Assembly (NCBI RefSeq): GCF_021390575.1 | Contig: NZ_JAJEJQ010000001.1 | Location: 3,313,437-3,377,436 of the forward strand | DNA: 64,000 nucleotides | From: Paraburkholderia adhaesiva | GTDB lineage: Bacteria > Pseudomonadota > Gammaproteobacteria > Burkholderiales > Burkholderiaceae | Reading direction: 5' to 3' | Shown: in pieces, positions 36,686 through 45,997 of the stretch | Layout of the letters: each line of letters begins with the position of its first letter | Position numbering within the stretch: position 1 is the stretch's first letter | Notes under the pieces: model-generated | Database searches by the model: none | Told to the model about the DNA's origin: nothing | Seen by the model: only the letters and a program-made list of their open reading frames with translations | Position numbers and translations under genes: made by a program

Positions 36686-37385
36686 CCGCGCGCGTGCCGA
36701 ACGCGACGAAGGCGCGAGGTGCACCCTCCGCGCGAGACGCGCACGCGGCTTCACGCTGATCGAACTGCTCGTCGCCATCGCGATTCTCGCCGTCGTCGCG
36801 ATCCTTTCGTGGCGCGGGCTTGACCAGATCATGCGCGGCCGCGAGACGATTTCGCGTTCGATGGCCGACGAACGGGTGTTCGCGCAAATGTTCGACCAGA
36901 TGCGCATCGACTGCCGCCTCGCCGCGTCCGATGACGAAGCGGGCGCCTCTGCAATCTCGCTCGATGGTGGTGCCCTGCAGATCGTGCGCGCGTTCGCGGT
37001 GCCGCCTGGCTCGGCGCCTCGGCTGCAGGTCGTGCGCTATCGCGTGGTCGAGGGCCGCGTCGTGCGCTATGCGTCGCCGCCGCTCGCGAATCTCGGCGAT
37101 TTGCGGCGCGCCATGCGCGGCGGCGAAAGCGGCGACTGGAATGCGCTGCCGATGATGAGCGGCGTCGGCTCGATCAACGCGCGGTTCTATGTGCCGAAGG
37201 TAGGCTGGACCTCGAACATGGCGGACGTGAGTTCGCAGCTCACCGCCAACGCCAACGCCAACGGCCTCAGGGTGCCGCAGCTTGGCGTTGCACCACTGCC
37301 GCGCTCGGTGACAGGGCTCGAGGTGCGGGTGAGCGCGCAGTCGTTGCAGTGGCCTGTCACCCGCGTGTTTCTCATGGGGGAATGA
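36663..37385 (+). CDS. gspJ: Minor pseudopilin GspJ
   Basis: 240 residues from ATG 36663, which lies inside the end of gspI. Cleavage ARG/FTLIELLVAIAILAVVAILS after a 28-residue basic leader. The C-terminal part ends VTGLEVRVSAQSLQWPVTRVFLMGE. Stop overlaps the gspK start (ATGA). Confidence 0.93.
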   Translation: MKQPVRCDRARAERDEGARCTLRARRARGFTLIELLVAIAILAVVAILSWRGLDQIMRGRETISRSMADERVFAQMFDQMRIDCRLAASDDEAGASAISLDGGALQIVRAFAVPPGSAPRLQVVRYRVVEGRVVRYASPPLANLGDLRRAMRGGESGDWNALPMMSGVGSINARFYVPKVGWTSNMADVSSQLTANANANGLRVPQLGVAPLPRSVTGLEVRVSAQSLQWPVTRVFLMGE

Positions 37386-38596
37386 CGATGCGCGCGCCGA
37401 CTTCCCTCGCCTCCCGCGTGCACGTGCGTCGTGCCGTGACGCATGAAGGTGCCGCACGTCTTCGCGCGGACGTTCACGCCTGCAGCGTTGCCGGTCCGTG
37501 TGCGCCGCGTTGTTCGCGCCGTGTCCGCCGTGCATCGCAACGCGGTGCGGCGATCATCACCGCCCTCCTCGTCGTCGCCCTTTCCGCGATTCTGGTTTCG
37601 GGCATGCTCTGGCGTCAGCAGGTGCAGTTGCGACGCATCGAGAACCAGCGGCTCGTCGCGCAGGCCCAGTGGATTTCGCGCGGTGCGCTCGACTGGACGC
37701 GCCTCGTGCTGCGCTCGGAAGGCGATACGTCGGCGGGCGTCACCTGGCTCGGCGGCGCATGGGGCATGCCTGTCGCGAAGACGCGACTGTCCGACTTTCT
37801 CGGCCAGATCGGCGACGTGCGCGCCGAACAAGGCGCTGCCACGTATCTATCGGGTTCGATCGAGGATGCCCAGGCGCGCTTCAATCTGCGCAACCTCGTG
37901 GCAAGCTCCGCGCCTGGCACTCTGCAGCTCAACGTCACGCAGATCGAGGCGTTCGCGCGACTTCTGCAGATGCTCGGCATCAATGGCCAGCTCGCGAAGA
38001 ATACGGCCGTGTATGTGCGCTCGGGACTGGCGTATTCGATGACGCGCTTCCAGACGTCCTCCACGACGGCCACGTCGACATCGACCTCGACGCAGCAGCT
38101 CGCGGCTGGCGCGACGGGCGGCGCGACCTACACCGACAATCCGGGCCTGAGCGACGCCGACAGCGACAGCGCGGTCGCCCCGCTCCTGATGACGAGTGTC
38201 GATTCGCTGCTCGACGTGCCGGGCTTCACGCCCGATGCGCTTGCGCGGCTGCGGCCTTTCGTGACGGTCCTGCCGGCCACGACGCCGGTGAACATGAACA
38301 CGGCGAGCGCCGAGGTGGTCGCGGCGATCATACCGGGCATGAACCTGTCGAGTGCGCAGGCATTCGTGGCGCGGCGGCAGAATGTGTTTTTCCGCAATCT
38401 GAGCGACGTTCAACTGGCGCTTCAGGGCGCGGGCGTGCAGGCGGCGTCCGTCGACACAACGCTGTGTGACGTCAACACGAGTTATTTTCTCGTTCATGGC
38501 CGCGTGGACCACGAACGCGCCGAGGTAGACCGCACGACGCTCGTCTGGCGCGATCCGCTCACCCACATGACGCGCATCGTCCGCGACGAACCATGA
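37382..38596 (+). CDS. gspK: Minor pseudopilin GspK
   Basis: 404 residues. ATG 37382 overlaps the gspJ stop. Long basic leader of about 47 residues, then a pilin-like helix without the usual Phe+1 context (QRGAAIITALLVVALSAILVSGML), as normal for GspK. The SAM-like alpha domain is present (VPGFTPDALARLRPFVTVLP … MNTASAEVVAAIIPGMN). A Thr/Ser-rich insert (SSTTATSTSTSTQQ) near residue 225 looks like a flexible loop. Confidence 0.92.
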   Translation: MTMRAPTSLASRVHVRRAVTHEGAARLRADVHACSVAGPCAPRCSRRVRRASQRGAAIITALLVVALSAILVSGMLWRQQVQLRRIENQRLVAQAQWISRGALDWTRLVLRSEGDTSAGVTWLGGAWGMPVAKTRLSDFLGQIGDVRAEQGAATYLSGSIEDAQARFNLRNLVASSAPGTLQLNVTQIEAFARLLQMLGINGQLAKNTAVYVRSGLAYSMTRFQTSSTTATSTSTSTQQLAAGATGGATYTDNPGLSDADSDSAVAPLLMTSVDSLLDVPGFTPDALARLRPFVTVLPATTPVNMNTASAEVVAAIIPGMNLSSAQAFVARRQNVFFRNLSDVQLALQGAGVQAASVDTTLCDVNTSYFLVHGRVDHERAEVDRTTLVWRDPLTHMTRIVRDEP

Positions 38597-38630
38597 ATCC
38601 GACTGAGTCCAACATCGAAAAGAGGTGCGT

Positions 38631-39959
38631 TTGAGCACGCTGATCGTCTTGATCCCGCCGCGTGACCCGGCGGTCCACTCGCAGGAATGGCAGCTGCCGG
38701 AGTTGCCGTTCCTGCTGCTCGACAAGGCGGGCAACACACAGCGCTCGGGTTGCTCGGCGCTCGCGCTCCTGCCGCGCGCTACGTCGACCGTGCTCCTGAT
38801 CGCCGCGCGTGATCTGCTGACGGTGGCCGCCGCTGTGCCGCCGCTCAAGGGGCCGCGGCTGCGCCAGGCACTGCCGAACGTCGTAGAGGATCATCTGATC
38901 CAGGACCCGCAGACCTGCCATCTCGCGCTCGATCCGCAGGCGCTCTCCGATGGCCGGCATAAGGTCGTGGCGATCGATCGCGGCTGGTTCCGTTTTCTGA
39001 TCGAGGGCTTTACGGCAGCCGGCCATCGCGGCCTGCGCGCCGTGCCCGTCGCGCGCTGTCTGCCGCAGCCTGTGGCCAGCGAGCAGGATGAAGCGGCGTC
39101 CTCGCCGCAGGAGACTGTCGAGCCGGTGATCGCCTGTGCGCTCGGCCCGGTTGTGTCGACTGCGCCTGCGCTGTTGGCCGGCAGCCGGTCCGATCAGGCG
39201 CTCGCGGTGCCCGGTGAGGCGCTTGAACTTGTGATCGTGCGCGGCGCAATGGAGCAAGGTCTGGCCGTGCCCGCGCAGAGCGCGTCGGCCACGATCGCGG
39301 CGCTGGCCGGCGATGCGCCCGTCACGCTCTACAGGCTGACAGGTCTGCCCGGCGAACCATCGGGCGCGGCGTCGAAGTCGCCCGCCGCGCAACTGCCCGG
39401 TGCCCAGTCGCTCACGTTCGAAACCCTCGCGCGTCGCGCGCTCTCCTGTCGGTTCGACCTCTGCCAGTTCGAATTCGCCGCGCAGCCATGGCAGCTCGAT
39501 CGCGCTACGCTGCGCCGCCTGCGCGTGCCGCTCGCCCTCGTGGCTGCGTCGCTCGTGGTTGCGATCGTCGGGGCAAACGTGCAATGGCTGATGCTTGTGC
39601 GTCAGCGCGACGCCATCAACGCCGAGATGACCGAACTGCTGCTCAACGCGTTTCCGAAGACGACCGTCGTGCTCGATCCGGCCGGCCAGATGGCGCGTCA
39701 GCTACAACAGCTGCGCCTGGCTGCGGGCCAGCCCTCGCCCGAGGACTTCCTCGCGCTCGCCGACGGTCTCGCTCGCTCGCTCGGTCCCGTTCCCGCGAAC
39801 GCCATCGCGGCGCTCGACTACCACGACCGCCGCCTGGAGGTGACCTTCAAGCAGGGCGTCAACGTCGATGCGGACCTCACGGCACGCCTTGCGCGCAACG
39901 GTCTGACCGGCACGGCGGACAGCAGCACCGGCAAATGGACGATCAGGAGCGCATCGTGA
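38631..39959 (+). CDS. gspL: Type II secretion inner-membrane protein GspL
   Basis: About 442 residues. TTG 38631 is preferred because AGAGG lies five bases upstream and it gives the typical opening MSTLIVLIPPRDP; GTG 38625 is the alternative. Actin-like cytoplasmic domain (to about 295) that binds GspE, a membrane helix (LALVAASLVVAIVGANVQWL, about 300-320) and a periplasmic ferredoxin-like domain. Stop overlaps gspM. Confidence 0.92.
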   Translation: MSTLIVLIPPRDPAVHSQEWQLPELPFLLLDKAGNTQRSGCSALALLPRATSTVLLIAARDLLTVAAAVPPLKGPRLRQALPNVVEDHLIQDPQTCHLALDPQALSDGRHKVVAIDRGWFRFLIEGFTAAGHRGLRAVPVARCLPQPVASEQDEAASSPQETVEPVIACALGPVVSTAPALLAGSRSDQALAVPGEALELVIVRGAMEQGLAVPAQSASATIAALAGDAPVTLYRLTGLPGEPSGAASKSPAAQLPGAQSLTFETLARRALSCRFDLCQFEFAAQPWQLDRATLRRLRVPLALVAASLVVAIVGANVQWLMLVRQRDAINAEMTELLLNAFPKTTVVLDPAGQMARQLQQLRLAAGQPSPEDFLALADGLARSLGPVPANAIAALDYHDRRLEVTFKQGVNVDADLTARLARNGLTGTADSSTGKWTIRSAS

Positions 39960-40462
39960 AGACAACGGCTTTGAGCGGCGCATGGGCTGAATTCTGGGGC
40001 GCACGCAACGAGCGCGAAAAACTGCTGCTGACGTGGGGTAGCGCGGTGCTGGCCGTGGCGATCGGCTGGTCGGTGCTATGGGCGCCCGCCTCCGACGGCC
40101 GCGCGCAGTTGCGCGCGAGCCTGCCGGGCTTGCAGCGTCAGCTCGCGGAGATGACGGCGCAGGCCAATGAGGCGCGTGCCCTTGCGGGTGCGGCGGCCAG
40201 CGTCGCGCCGGGCGGCCAGGCGCTCAAGGACGCGCTGACGGCGTCGCTGACCGAGCACGGCCTCGCGGGCGGACAAGTGCAACTGATCGGCACGACGGTG
40301 CAGGTGCAGTTGAAGAACGCATCGTTTCCGGCCTGGACGGGTTGGCTCGACGATGTGCGCAAGCAGTTCAAGGTGCAGGTGGTCGAGGCGCACGTAACGG
40401 CGCTGAAGGCCGACGGCCAGGTGGACCTGACCGCATCGCTGCAGCCTGCGAACGCGCACTGA
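39956..40462 (+). CDS. gspM: Type II secretion inner-membrane protein GspM
   Basis: 168 residues from the GTG overlapping the gspL stop (GTGA). It has a cytoplasmic stretch with AEFWGARNEREKLLL, a membrane helix (WGSAVLAVAIGWSVLWAP, about 27-44), a coiled-coil-like region (LQRQLAEMTAQANEARAL) and a ferredoxin-like C terminus. Pairs with GspL. Confidence 0.92.
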   Translation: MKTTALSGAWAEFWGARNEREKLLLTWGSAVLAVAIGWSVLWAPASDGRAQLRASLPGLQRQLAEMTAQANEARALAGAAASVAPGGQALKDALTASLTEHGLAGGQVQLIGTTVQVQLKNASFPAWTGWLDDVRKQFKVQVVEAHVTALKADGQVDLTASLQPANAH

Positions 40463-40499
40463 ACGCCGTCGGGCATTGCATGGGACCGGAGATCAAAGC

Positions 40500-41279
40500 A
40501 TGACGTACTGGATGCGGCGCGTACGCGCCGCGTTGCCGTGGCTCGTGGTGGGCGTGCTGTCGAGCGCAGCGGTCCTGCTCGCGCGGATGCCCGCCGCCTG
40601 GATCGCGCCACAGTTCGCGCGCATGACGCACGGCCACGTGAATCTCGTCGATCCCGCGGGATCGCTGTGGCAGGGATCCGCGACGCTGATGCTCGCGGCC
40701 GGTCAAGACCCGGCGGGCGCGACGGTGCTGCCGGGCCGAATCGAATGGAAGACAGCCTTTTGGCCGCTATTCACGGGGCGTGTGCGCATGCAGATGCGCC
40801 AGACGGAGGCGATGCCCGATCCTGTCACCGTCGAGGCGACGCCGCGCAGCGCCACGGTGACAGCGGGTTCGATCGACGTGCCAGCATCGCTGCTCGCGGG
40901 GCTCGGCGCGCCCTTTAACACGCTCGATTTCGACGGCAAGGTGCGGCTCGCATGGAGCCCGTGGCGCACGTTCGGCACGGATGCGTTCGGACGCGTCAAC
41001 ATCTCGCTCACCGACATGAGTGCTCGCGTGTCGCTCGTGAAGCCGCTTGGATCGTACGAGGTGGTGGTGCAGTCGCAGGGCGCATCGTCGACGATCGATC
41101 TCTCGACTCAGAAAGGGCCGCTGCAACTCGACGGACACGGGACGATGTCGCGCGCGTCGGCGTCGTTCGAGGGCACCGCGAGCGCGACGCCCGAACAGCG
41201 CGAAAACCTTGCGGGTTTGCTCAATCTGCTCGGTCGCCCGTCCGGGCCGGGGACCGTCGCGCTGATTTTCGCCCGCTGA
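40500..41279 (+). CDS. gspN: Type II secretion protein GspN
   Basis: 259 residues from ATG 40500, preceded by GGAG. One N-terminal membrane helix (ALPWLVVGVLSSAAVLLARM), then a periplasmic domain of the T2SSN family (GSLWQGSATLML, and the ending LLNLLGRPSGPGTVALIFAR). Last gene of the operon; its role in secretion is accessory in species where it occurs. A UUCG-loop hairpin follows. Confidence 0.92.
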   Translation: MTYWMRRVRAALPWLVVGVLSSAAVLLARMPAAWIAPQFARMTHGHVNLVDPAGSLWQGSATLMLAAGQDPAGATVLPGRIEWKTAFWPLFTGRVRMQMRQTEAMPDPVTVEATPRSATVTAGSIDVPASLLAGLGAPFNTLDFDGKVRLAWSPWRTFGTDAFGRVNISLTDMSARVSLVKPLGSYEVVVQSQGASSTIDLSTQKGPLQLDGHGTMSRASASFEGTASATPEQRENLAGLLNLLGRPSGPGTVALIFAR

Positions 41280-41294
41280 ACCAGCGAGATGCGC

Positions 41295-41326
41295 CGCCGC
41301 ACGAACCGTTCGCGGTTCATGCGGCG
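41295..41326. terminator. UUCG-tetraloop hairpin between convergent genes
   Basis: Arms CGCCGCA…GAACCG (41295-41308) and CGGTTC…TGCGGCG (41313-41326) with one internal mismatch and a TTCG loop. Very stable. It sits between gspN and the outer-membrane lipoprotein gene. Only scattered T follow on either strand, so it is a transcript-end stabiliser or imperfect terminator. Confidence 0.6.
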
Positions 41327-41339
41327 GTTGCGTTGTGGG

Positions 41340-42968
41340 TCACTCAGGCTGCACGGATTGTGCGCGAGTGGAAACCGTTGCGGCCGCATCGGTCGCGAAC
41401 GTCGAGGCCTTGTCCGTGGCGCCCGCCCCACTCTGCCCCGTCTGCGCGCCCGGACGTGGCAAAGGCGCAGGCGCGGCCATGTCGCCGGTCTCGCGCCCCA
41501 TCTGCGTGACATCCCATCCGCCGCCGAGCGCCTTCACGAGTCCCACCGACGACACCATCCGCTGCCCGTCAATGCTCGCGAGCTTCTGCTGCGCGACGAA
41601 CGCCGTGGTCTGCGCGACGAGCACGTTCAGGAAACTGGTCGTGCCGGCCTTGTATTCGTTGGTGACGATTTCGACCGCATGCTCCGCCGACTCCACCGCC
41701 TGCCGCTGCACGACGACTTCCTGCGCGAGGATGCGCTGCGACGCGAGGTTGTCCTCGACGTCCTGGAACGCAGCCAGCACTGACAGCCGATAGGCGGCAA
41801 CTTGCTGGTCATAGGCGGCGCGCGCGGCTTCGGTCTGGGCGCTGCGCAATCCGGCGTCGAAGATCGTCCCCGCGAGCGACGGACCGAGCGTCCAGAAGCG
41901 CGACGGCATCGAGAGCAGTTGCGAAAACACGGAACTCTCGAAGCCGCCCGAGGCGGAGATCGTCAGCGACGGAAAGAACGCCGACATTGCCACGCCGATC
42001 TGCTCGTTCGCAGCGGCCGCCTTGCGTTCCGCCGAGGCAATATCGGGGCGGCGTTCGAGAAGCGCCGAAGGCATCGAGAGCGGCACGACGGGCGGCGTGG
42101 CGGTCAGCGGCAACGGCGGGATCGAGAACGTCGAGGCCGGCTGGCCGATCAGCACCGCGATGGCATGCTCGTCCTGGGCGCGCGCGACGCCGTTATCGAT
42201 CGCCGCCGCTTGCGCCGACTGCAACTGCGTCTGCGCCTGGATCACGTCGGCGCGGCCCACGACGCCTTGCGCGTACTGGTTCTGCGTGAGCTGCAGCGAC
42301 CTTTGGTACGCGGCGACCGTGTCGTCGAGCAGCTTTTGCTGCGCGTCCAGCGAGCGCAGCGCGAAGTACGTCTGCGCAAGCGTGGCCTGCGCGGACAGGC
42401 GCGCGTTGGCGAGATCGGCTGCGGCGCCCTGCTGCCCGGCTTCCTGCGCGCCTACCGTGCGACTCACCTTGCCCCACAGGTCCGGCTCCCAGGTCGCATC
42501 GAGGCCGATATTGAAGTTATTCGAGATGGTGCCGTTCCCGAAGTTGCCGCTCGAAGTGCTTACGTGCGTTGGCGTGCGCGAACGCGTGGCGCTCGCCGAC
42601 GCACCGATCACCGGAAAGTACGCAGCCCGCGCCTCACCGACGAGCGCGCGCGCCTGCCGGTAGGCAGCGGCGAACTGGGCGACGGTCTGATTTTGCGCAT
42701 TGAGCTGATCCTGGAGCGCGTTCAGTTGCGCGTCGTCGTAGATGGTCCACCAGGCGCCGCGATCGGTTTGATCGGACGGCTGCGCGACTTTCCAGCCTTC
42801 GGGCGCTTCCTTGAACGAAGCCGGAACGGCGGCGGACGGCCGCTGATAGTTCGGGCCGACGGCACAGCCGCTGAGCTGGAACGTCAGCGCGGCCGCGGCA
42901 CAGACGAGCGTGAGCGCGCGTGCGCGGCGCGGGAAGAGTTCGGGCAAACGGACGATACGGCGAGGCAT
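41340..42968 (-). CDS. Outer-membrane efflux lipoprotein, OprM/NodT family
   Basis: 542 residues from ATG 42968 (GAAGGA upstream). The lipoprotein signal ends in the lipobox FQLSGC near residue 34, then the family opening AVGPNYQRPSAAVPASF and two outer-membrane efflux repeats rich in coiled coil. It forms the trimeric TolC-like exit duct of a tripartite pump. No inner-membrane RND pump or membrane-fusion gene is adjacent; the nearest transporter is the EmrB-type gene at 44.4 kb on the other strand. Confidence 0.9.
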   Translation of the reverse strand: MPRRIVRLPELFPRRARALTLVCAAAALTFQLSGCAVGPNYQRPSAAVPASFKEAPEGWKVAQPSDQTDRGAWWTIYDDAQLNALQDQLNAQNQTVAQFAAAYRQARALVGEARAAYFPVIGASASATRSRTPTHVSTSSGNFGNGTISNNFNIGLDATWEPDLWGKVSRTVGAQEAGQQGAAADLANARLSAQATLAQTYFALRSLDAQQKLLDDTVAAYQRSLQLTQNQYAQGVVGRADVIQAQTQLQSAQAAAIDNGVARAQDEHAIAVLIGQPASTFSIPPLPLTATPPVVPLSMPSALLERRPDIASAERKAAAANEQIGVAMSAFFPSLTISASGGFESSVFSQLLSMPSRFWTLGPSLAGTIFDAGLRSAQTEAARAAYDQQVAAYRLSVLAAFQDVEDNLASQRILAQEVVVQRQAVESAEHAVEIVTNEYKAGTTSFLNVLVAQTTAFVAQQKLASIDGQRMVSSVGLVKALGGGWDVTQMGRETGDMAAPAPLPRPGAQTGQSGAGATDKASTFATDAAATVSTRAQSVQPE

Positions 42969-43160
42969 GCAAGCAATCCTTCGATGCGGCGGGCGAGAAA
43001 CGGCGCGGGCTTTATTACCGGACGCGCGGCGCGGTGCGCGATGATGCGCAGCGGGGTTGTAGTGTCGCGGCAATGGTAGCGCACGCGCCGTGCGGCGCGC
43101 GGAATCTGCAAGAGTAATGCTCAGACGGCTTGCGGTGTGTTACGGCGGAGACCGGGCAGG

Positions 43161-43517
43161 TTACGCGTCGTTACGGCGCCAGCGTCGCAGCGCGCGAAGC
43201 GCGTGGCCACCCGTGTGGGTGCGCGGCGCGTGGGTCTTGTGCTGCGGCGGACAAGCAGCGCGGCATGCGAGCGCGTTGCCGCAACAGGCGGCAGAGCCCG
43301 CGCCGGCGTCTGCCTCGCGACGGGCGCGGCGGCGTTCCGCCCACATGTGCAGCAGAACCGCGAGCGAGCCGCCCGGCAACGCGAACACCGCTGCGTAGAC
43401 CGCGAACTTTCGCCAGCTCGTCGCCCGCCGGACCGCGTTGGCTCGCGCGAACGCGAGCCGGGCCGTGTCGGCGAAGGTGCGACCGAGGCCGCCGAGCGTG
43501 TTTTTCAGATACGGCAT
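43161..43517 (-). CDS. Small single-span membrane protein of unknown function
   Basis: About 118 residues from ATG 43517 (another ATG at 43562). N-terminal amphipathic part MPYLKNTLGGLGRTFADTAR, a membrane segment FAVYAAVFALPGGSLAVLLHM, then a basic Cys/His-containing tail. No ribosome site is evident and codon evidence is weak in this GC-rich DNA, so the C-terminal extent is doubtful. I do not recognise a family. Confidence 0.5.
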   Translation of the reverse strand: MPYLKNTLGGLGRTFADTARLAFARANAVRRATSWRKFAVYAAVFALPGGSLAVLLHMWAERRRARREADAGAGSAACCGNALACRAACPPQHKTHAPRTHTGGHALRALRRWRRNDA

Positions 43518-43662
43518 GACGCGGTCTGAGGGCGAAAGGGAAATGAAGTGATTGCCTGTCATAATATTGACTAAGCAAGTAAAAGTCCAAATTTATTTGC
43601 GCTGCACCAATGACGGTGTTGTTTTTTGCCCCAGCGGAGACGCTATCAGCCCCACAGGCACG

Positions 43663-43696
43663 CGTTTATTTATCTGCCTAAGCAGACAAATAAACG
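43663..43696. promoter_or_regulatory. Large palindrome upstream of the MarR gene (operator candidate)
   Basis: Arms CGTTTATTTATCTGC (43663-43677) and GCAGACAAATAAACG (43682-43696), 15 bases each with one mismatch and a four-base spacer. It ends 45 bases before the MarR start codon, in an AT-rich island. Size and place fit the autoregulatory site of a MarR dimer. Confidence 0.7.
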
Positions 43697-43740
43697 GCTA
43701 GAATCTGCGTCTGGCCCGACAAAGTGGAATTTGTCCCGAC

Positions 43741-44265
43741 ATGAACGAAGCGCCCGTCCCACCCGAAAGGAACAAGATCGAGTCGAGTCTCGGCTATTTC
43801 CTCTCGACCGCGCGCAACGTGCTGGCCGCCCGGATGGACCGGGCTGTGGAGCCGCTAGGCCTCACGTCGTCGCAGATCGGTGTGATTCTGCTGCTGTGGT
43901 ACGAGCGTGCACGCACGCCAAACGAGATGTCGCGTGTGCTGTCGTACGACACCGGATCGATGACGCGCATGCTCGACCGGCTCGAAAAGAAAGGCTTCCT
44001 GGTGCGCCAACGAAGCCACGCCGACCGGCGCGTTGTGGAGCTGGATCTGACCCCGATAGGCCGTGATGCGGCGCAGCAACTTCCGGATCTGATCGCGGCC
44101 GTGTTGAGTGAGCAATTGCGCGGCTTTTCCGCCGACGAGGTTGCGACGCTCCTGCAACTCCTGCAGCGCTTCATCGCCAACGACGCGGCGACCGAGGTCG
44201 TCTGCGGCGGCCAGAGCGGCTGCCCGGCCGACGGCGGCACGCAGGAGCCGAGCGGAAACCCATAA
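43741..44265 (+). CDS. MarR-family transcriptional regulator of the efflux locus
   Basis: 174 residues, with a winged helix at about 40-110 (LTSSQIGVILLLWYERARTP, GSMTRMLDRLEKKGFLVRQRS). Probably represses itself and the downstream MFS pump through the palindrome upstream, and responds to a phenolic or antibiotic ligand; the ligand is unknown. The EmrB gene follows 139 bases later on the same strand. Confidence 0.92.
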   Translation: MNEAPVPPERNKIESSLGYFLSTARNVLAARMDRAVEPLGLTSSQIGVILLLWYERARTPNEMSRVLSYDTGSMTRMLDRLEKKGFLVRQRSHADRRVVELDLTPIGRDAAQQLPDLIAAVLSEQLRGFSADEVATLLQLLQRFIANDAATEVVCGGQSGCPADGGTQEPSGNP

Positions 44266-44404
44266 CAGGCGGCGCAATAAGCGCTTCTTTTTTCACGTTG
44301 ATAACTGTCTGGGCAGAGAATGCCGAGGCACTGAAATGCAGACCGGCGATGACCCGCAGATTCACGCAGCGGGCCACGGTTTGATCTACAAGGATTCAGG
44401 ACCG

Positions 44405-45961
44405 ATGAACGCTTCAACCGCGGCGATCTCAGCCGCCGAGCCTAAGCAGTTGACCGGCGGCACGCTTGCGCTCCTCACCGTAGGCCTTGCGCTCGGCACG
44501 TTCATGGAGGTGCTCGACACGTCGATCGCGAACGTCGCCGTGCCGACCATCTCCGGCAACCTCGGCGTCGCGACTACCGAAGGCACGTGGGTCATCTCGT
44601 CGTACTCGGTGGCGTCGGCGATCGCGGTGCCGCTTACCGGCTGGCTCGCACGGCGCGTGGGTGAAGTGCGGCTCTTCACGATATCGGTGCTGCTGTTCAC
44701 GATTGCCTCGGCGGCATGCGGGCTCGCGACGAACTTCGAAACGCTGATCGCGTTCCGCCTCGTTCAGGGTCTCGTGTCCGGCCCCATGGTGCCGCTGTCA
44801 CAAACGATCCTGATGCGCTCGTATCCAGTCGCCAAACGAGGCCTCGCGCTCGGCCTCTGGGCGATGACGGTGATCGTCGCACCGATTTTCGGTCCCGTGA
44901 TGGGCGGCTGGATCACCGATAACTACACGTGGCCGTGGATCTTCTACATCAACGTGCCGATCGGGCTTTTTTCGGGCGCGTGCGCCTGGATGCTGTTGCG
45001 CGGTCGCGAGACGAAGACAACGAAGCAGCGCATCGACGCCGTGGGCCTTGCGCTGCTAGTGATCGGCGTGTCGTGCCTGCAGATGATGCTCGACCTTGGC
45101 AAGGACCGCGACTGGTTCAACTCCACGTTCATCGTCACGCTGGCGATCATCGCTGTGGTGTCGCTTGCGTTCATGCTCGCGTGGGAGTTCACGGAAAAAG
45201 AGCCAGTCGTCGATCTTTCTCTGTTCCGTGACCGCAATTTCGCACTGGGCGCGCTGATCGTCTCATTCGGCTTCATGGCGTTTTTCGGCTCGGTGGTGAT
45301 TTTCCCACTCTGGCTGCAGACGGTGATGGGCTACACGGCCGGCATCGCGGGCCTCGCGACGGCGCCCGTCGGCCTGCTGGCTCTCGTGCTTTCGCCGCTG
45401 ATCGGGCGCAACATGCACAAGCTCGACCTGCGCATGGTCGCAAGTTTCGCATTCCTTGTTTTTGCGTTTGTTTCGATCTGGAATTCGACGTTCACGCTCG
45501 ACGTGCCGTTCAATCACGTCATCCTGCCGCGTCTCGTACAGGGCATCGGCGTGGCGTGCTTCTTCGTGCCGATGACCACCATCACGCTCTCGAGCATCCC
45601 GGACGAACGTCTAGCCAGCGCATCGGGGCTATCGAACTTTATGCGTACGCTGTCGGGTGCGATCGGAACGGCAGTGAGCACGACGTTCTGGGAAAACGAT
45701 GCGATCTATCACCACGCCGTGCTCTCCGAATCGGTGAGCACGTATTCGCAGAGCACGAACGCTTATAGCGACGCGCTGTCGAGCCTTGGTCTTGCGGGGC
45801 ACAGTGTGACGGCGCAACTCAACGAGATCGTTACGCAGCAGGGCTACATGATGGCCACGAACGATTTCTTTCGTATTTCGGCTGTGGTGTTTATCGTGCT
45901 GGCCGGGCTTGTATGGATTACGAAGCCGAGAAAAGGCGCGGGACCGTCAATGGGTCACTGA
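44405..45961 (+). CDS. emrB: MFS multidrug transporter, DHA2 family (EmrB-like)
   Basis: 518 residues with about 14 membrane spans. The DHA2 motif is LDTSIANVAVPTISGNLG near residue 36, with motif A-like GWLARRVGEVRLF near 82 and motif C GLWAMTVIVAPIFGPVMGG near 155. ATG 44405 is preceded by CAGGA. EmrB pumps usually need EmrA (membrane fusion) and an outer-membrane channel; no EmrA is encoded here. An inverted repeat covers the stop codon. Confidence 0.9.
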   Translation: MNASTAAISAAEPKQLTGGTLALLTVGLALGTFMEVLDTSIANVAVPTISGNLGVATTEGTWVISSYSVASAIAVPLTGWLARRVGEVRLFTISVLLFTIASAACGLATNFETLIAFRLVQGLVSGPMVPLSQTILMRSYPVAKRGLALGLWAMTVIVAPIFGPVMGGWITDNYTWPWIFYINVPIGLFSGACAWMLLRGRETKTTKQRIDAVGLALLVIGVSCLQMMLDLGKDRDWFNSTFIVTLAIIAVVSLAFMLAWEFTEKEPVVDLSLFRDRNFALGALIVSFGFMAFFGSVVIFPLWLQTVMGYTAGIAGLATAPVGLLALVLSPLIGRNMHKLDLRMVASFAFLVFAFVSIWNSTFTLDVPFNHVILPRLVQGIGVACFFVPMTTITLSSIPDERLASASGLSNFMRTLSGAIGTAVSTTFWENDAIYHHAVLSESVSTYSQSTNAYSDALSSLGLAGHSVTAQLNEIVTQQGYMMATNDFFRISAVVFIVLAGLVWITKPRKGAGPSMGH

Positions 45962-45970
45962 CGGTCCCGC
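45938..45970. terminator. Inverted repeat overlapping the emrB stop codon
   Basis: Twelve-base perfect arms GCGGGACCGTCA (45938-45949) and TGACGGTCCCGC (45959-45970); the second arm begins with the TGA stop. A second small stem TGATCGCC / GGCGATCA follows (about 45979-45998). They lie between convergent genes, so a shared transcript end is likely, but no T-run is present. Confidence 0.5.
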
Positions 45971-45997
45971 GGCTGACAGCTGATCGCCTGTGGGCGA

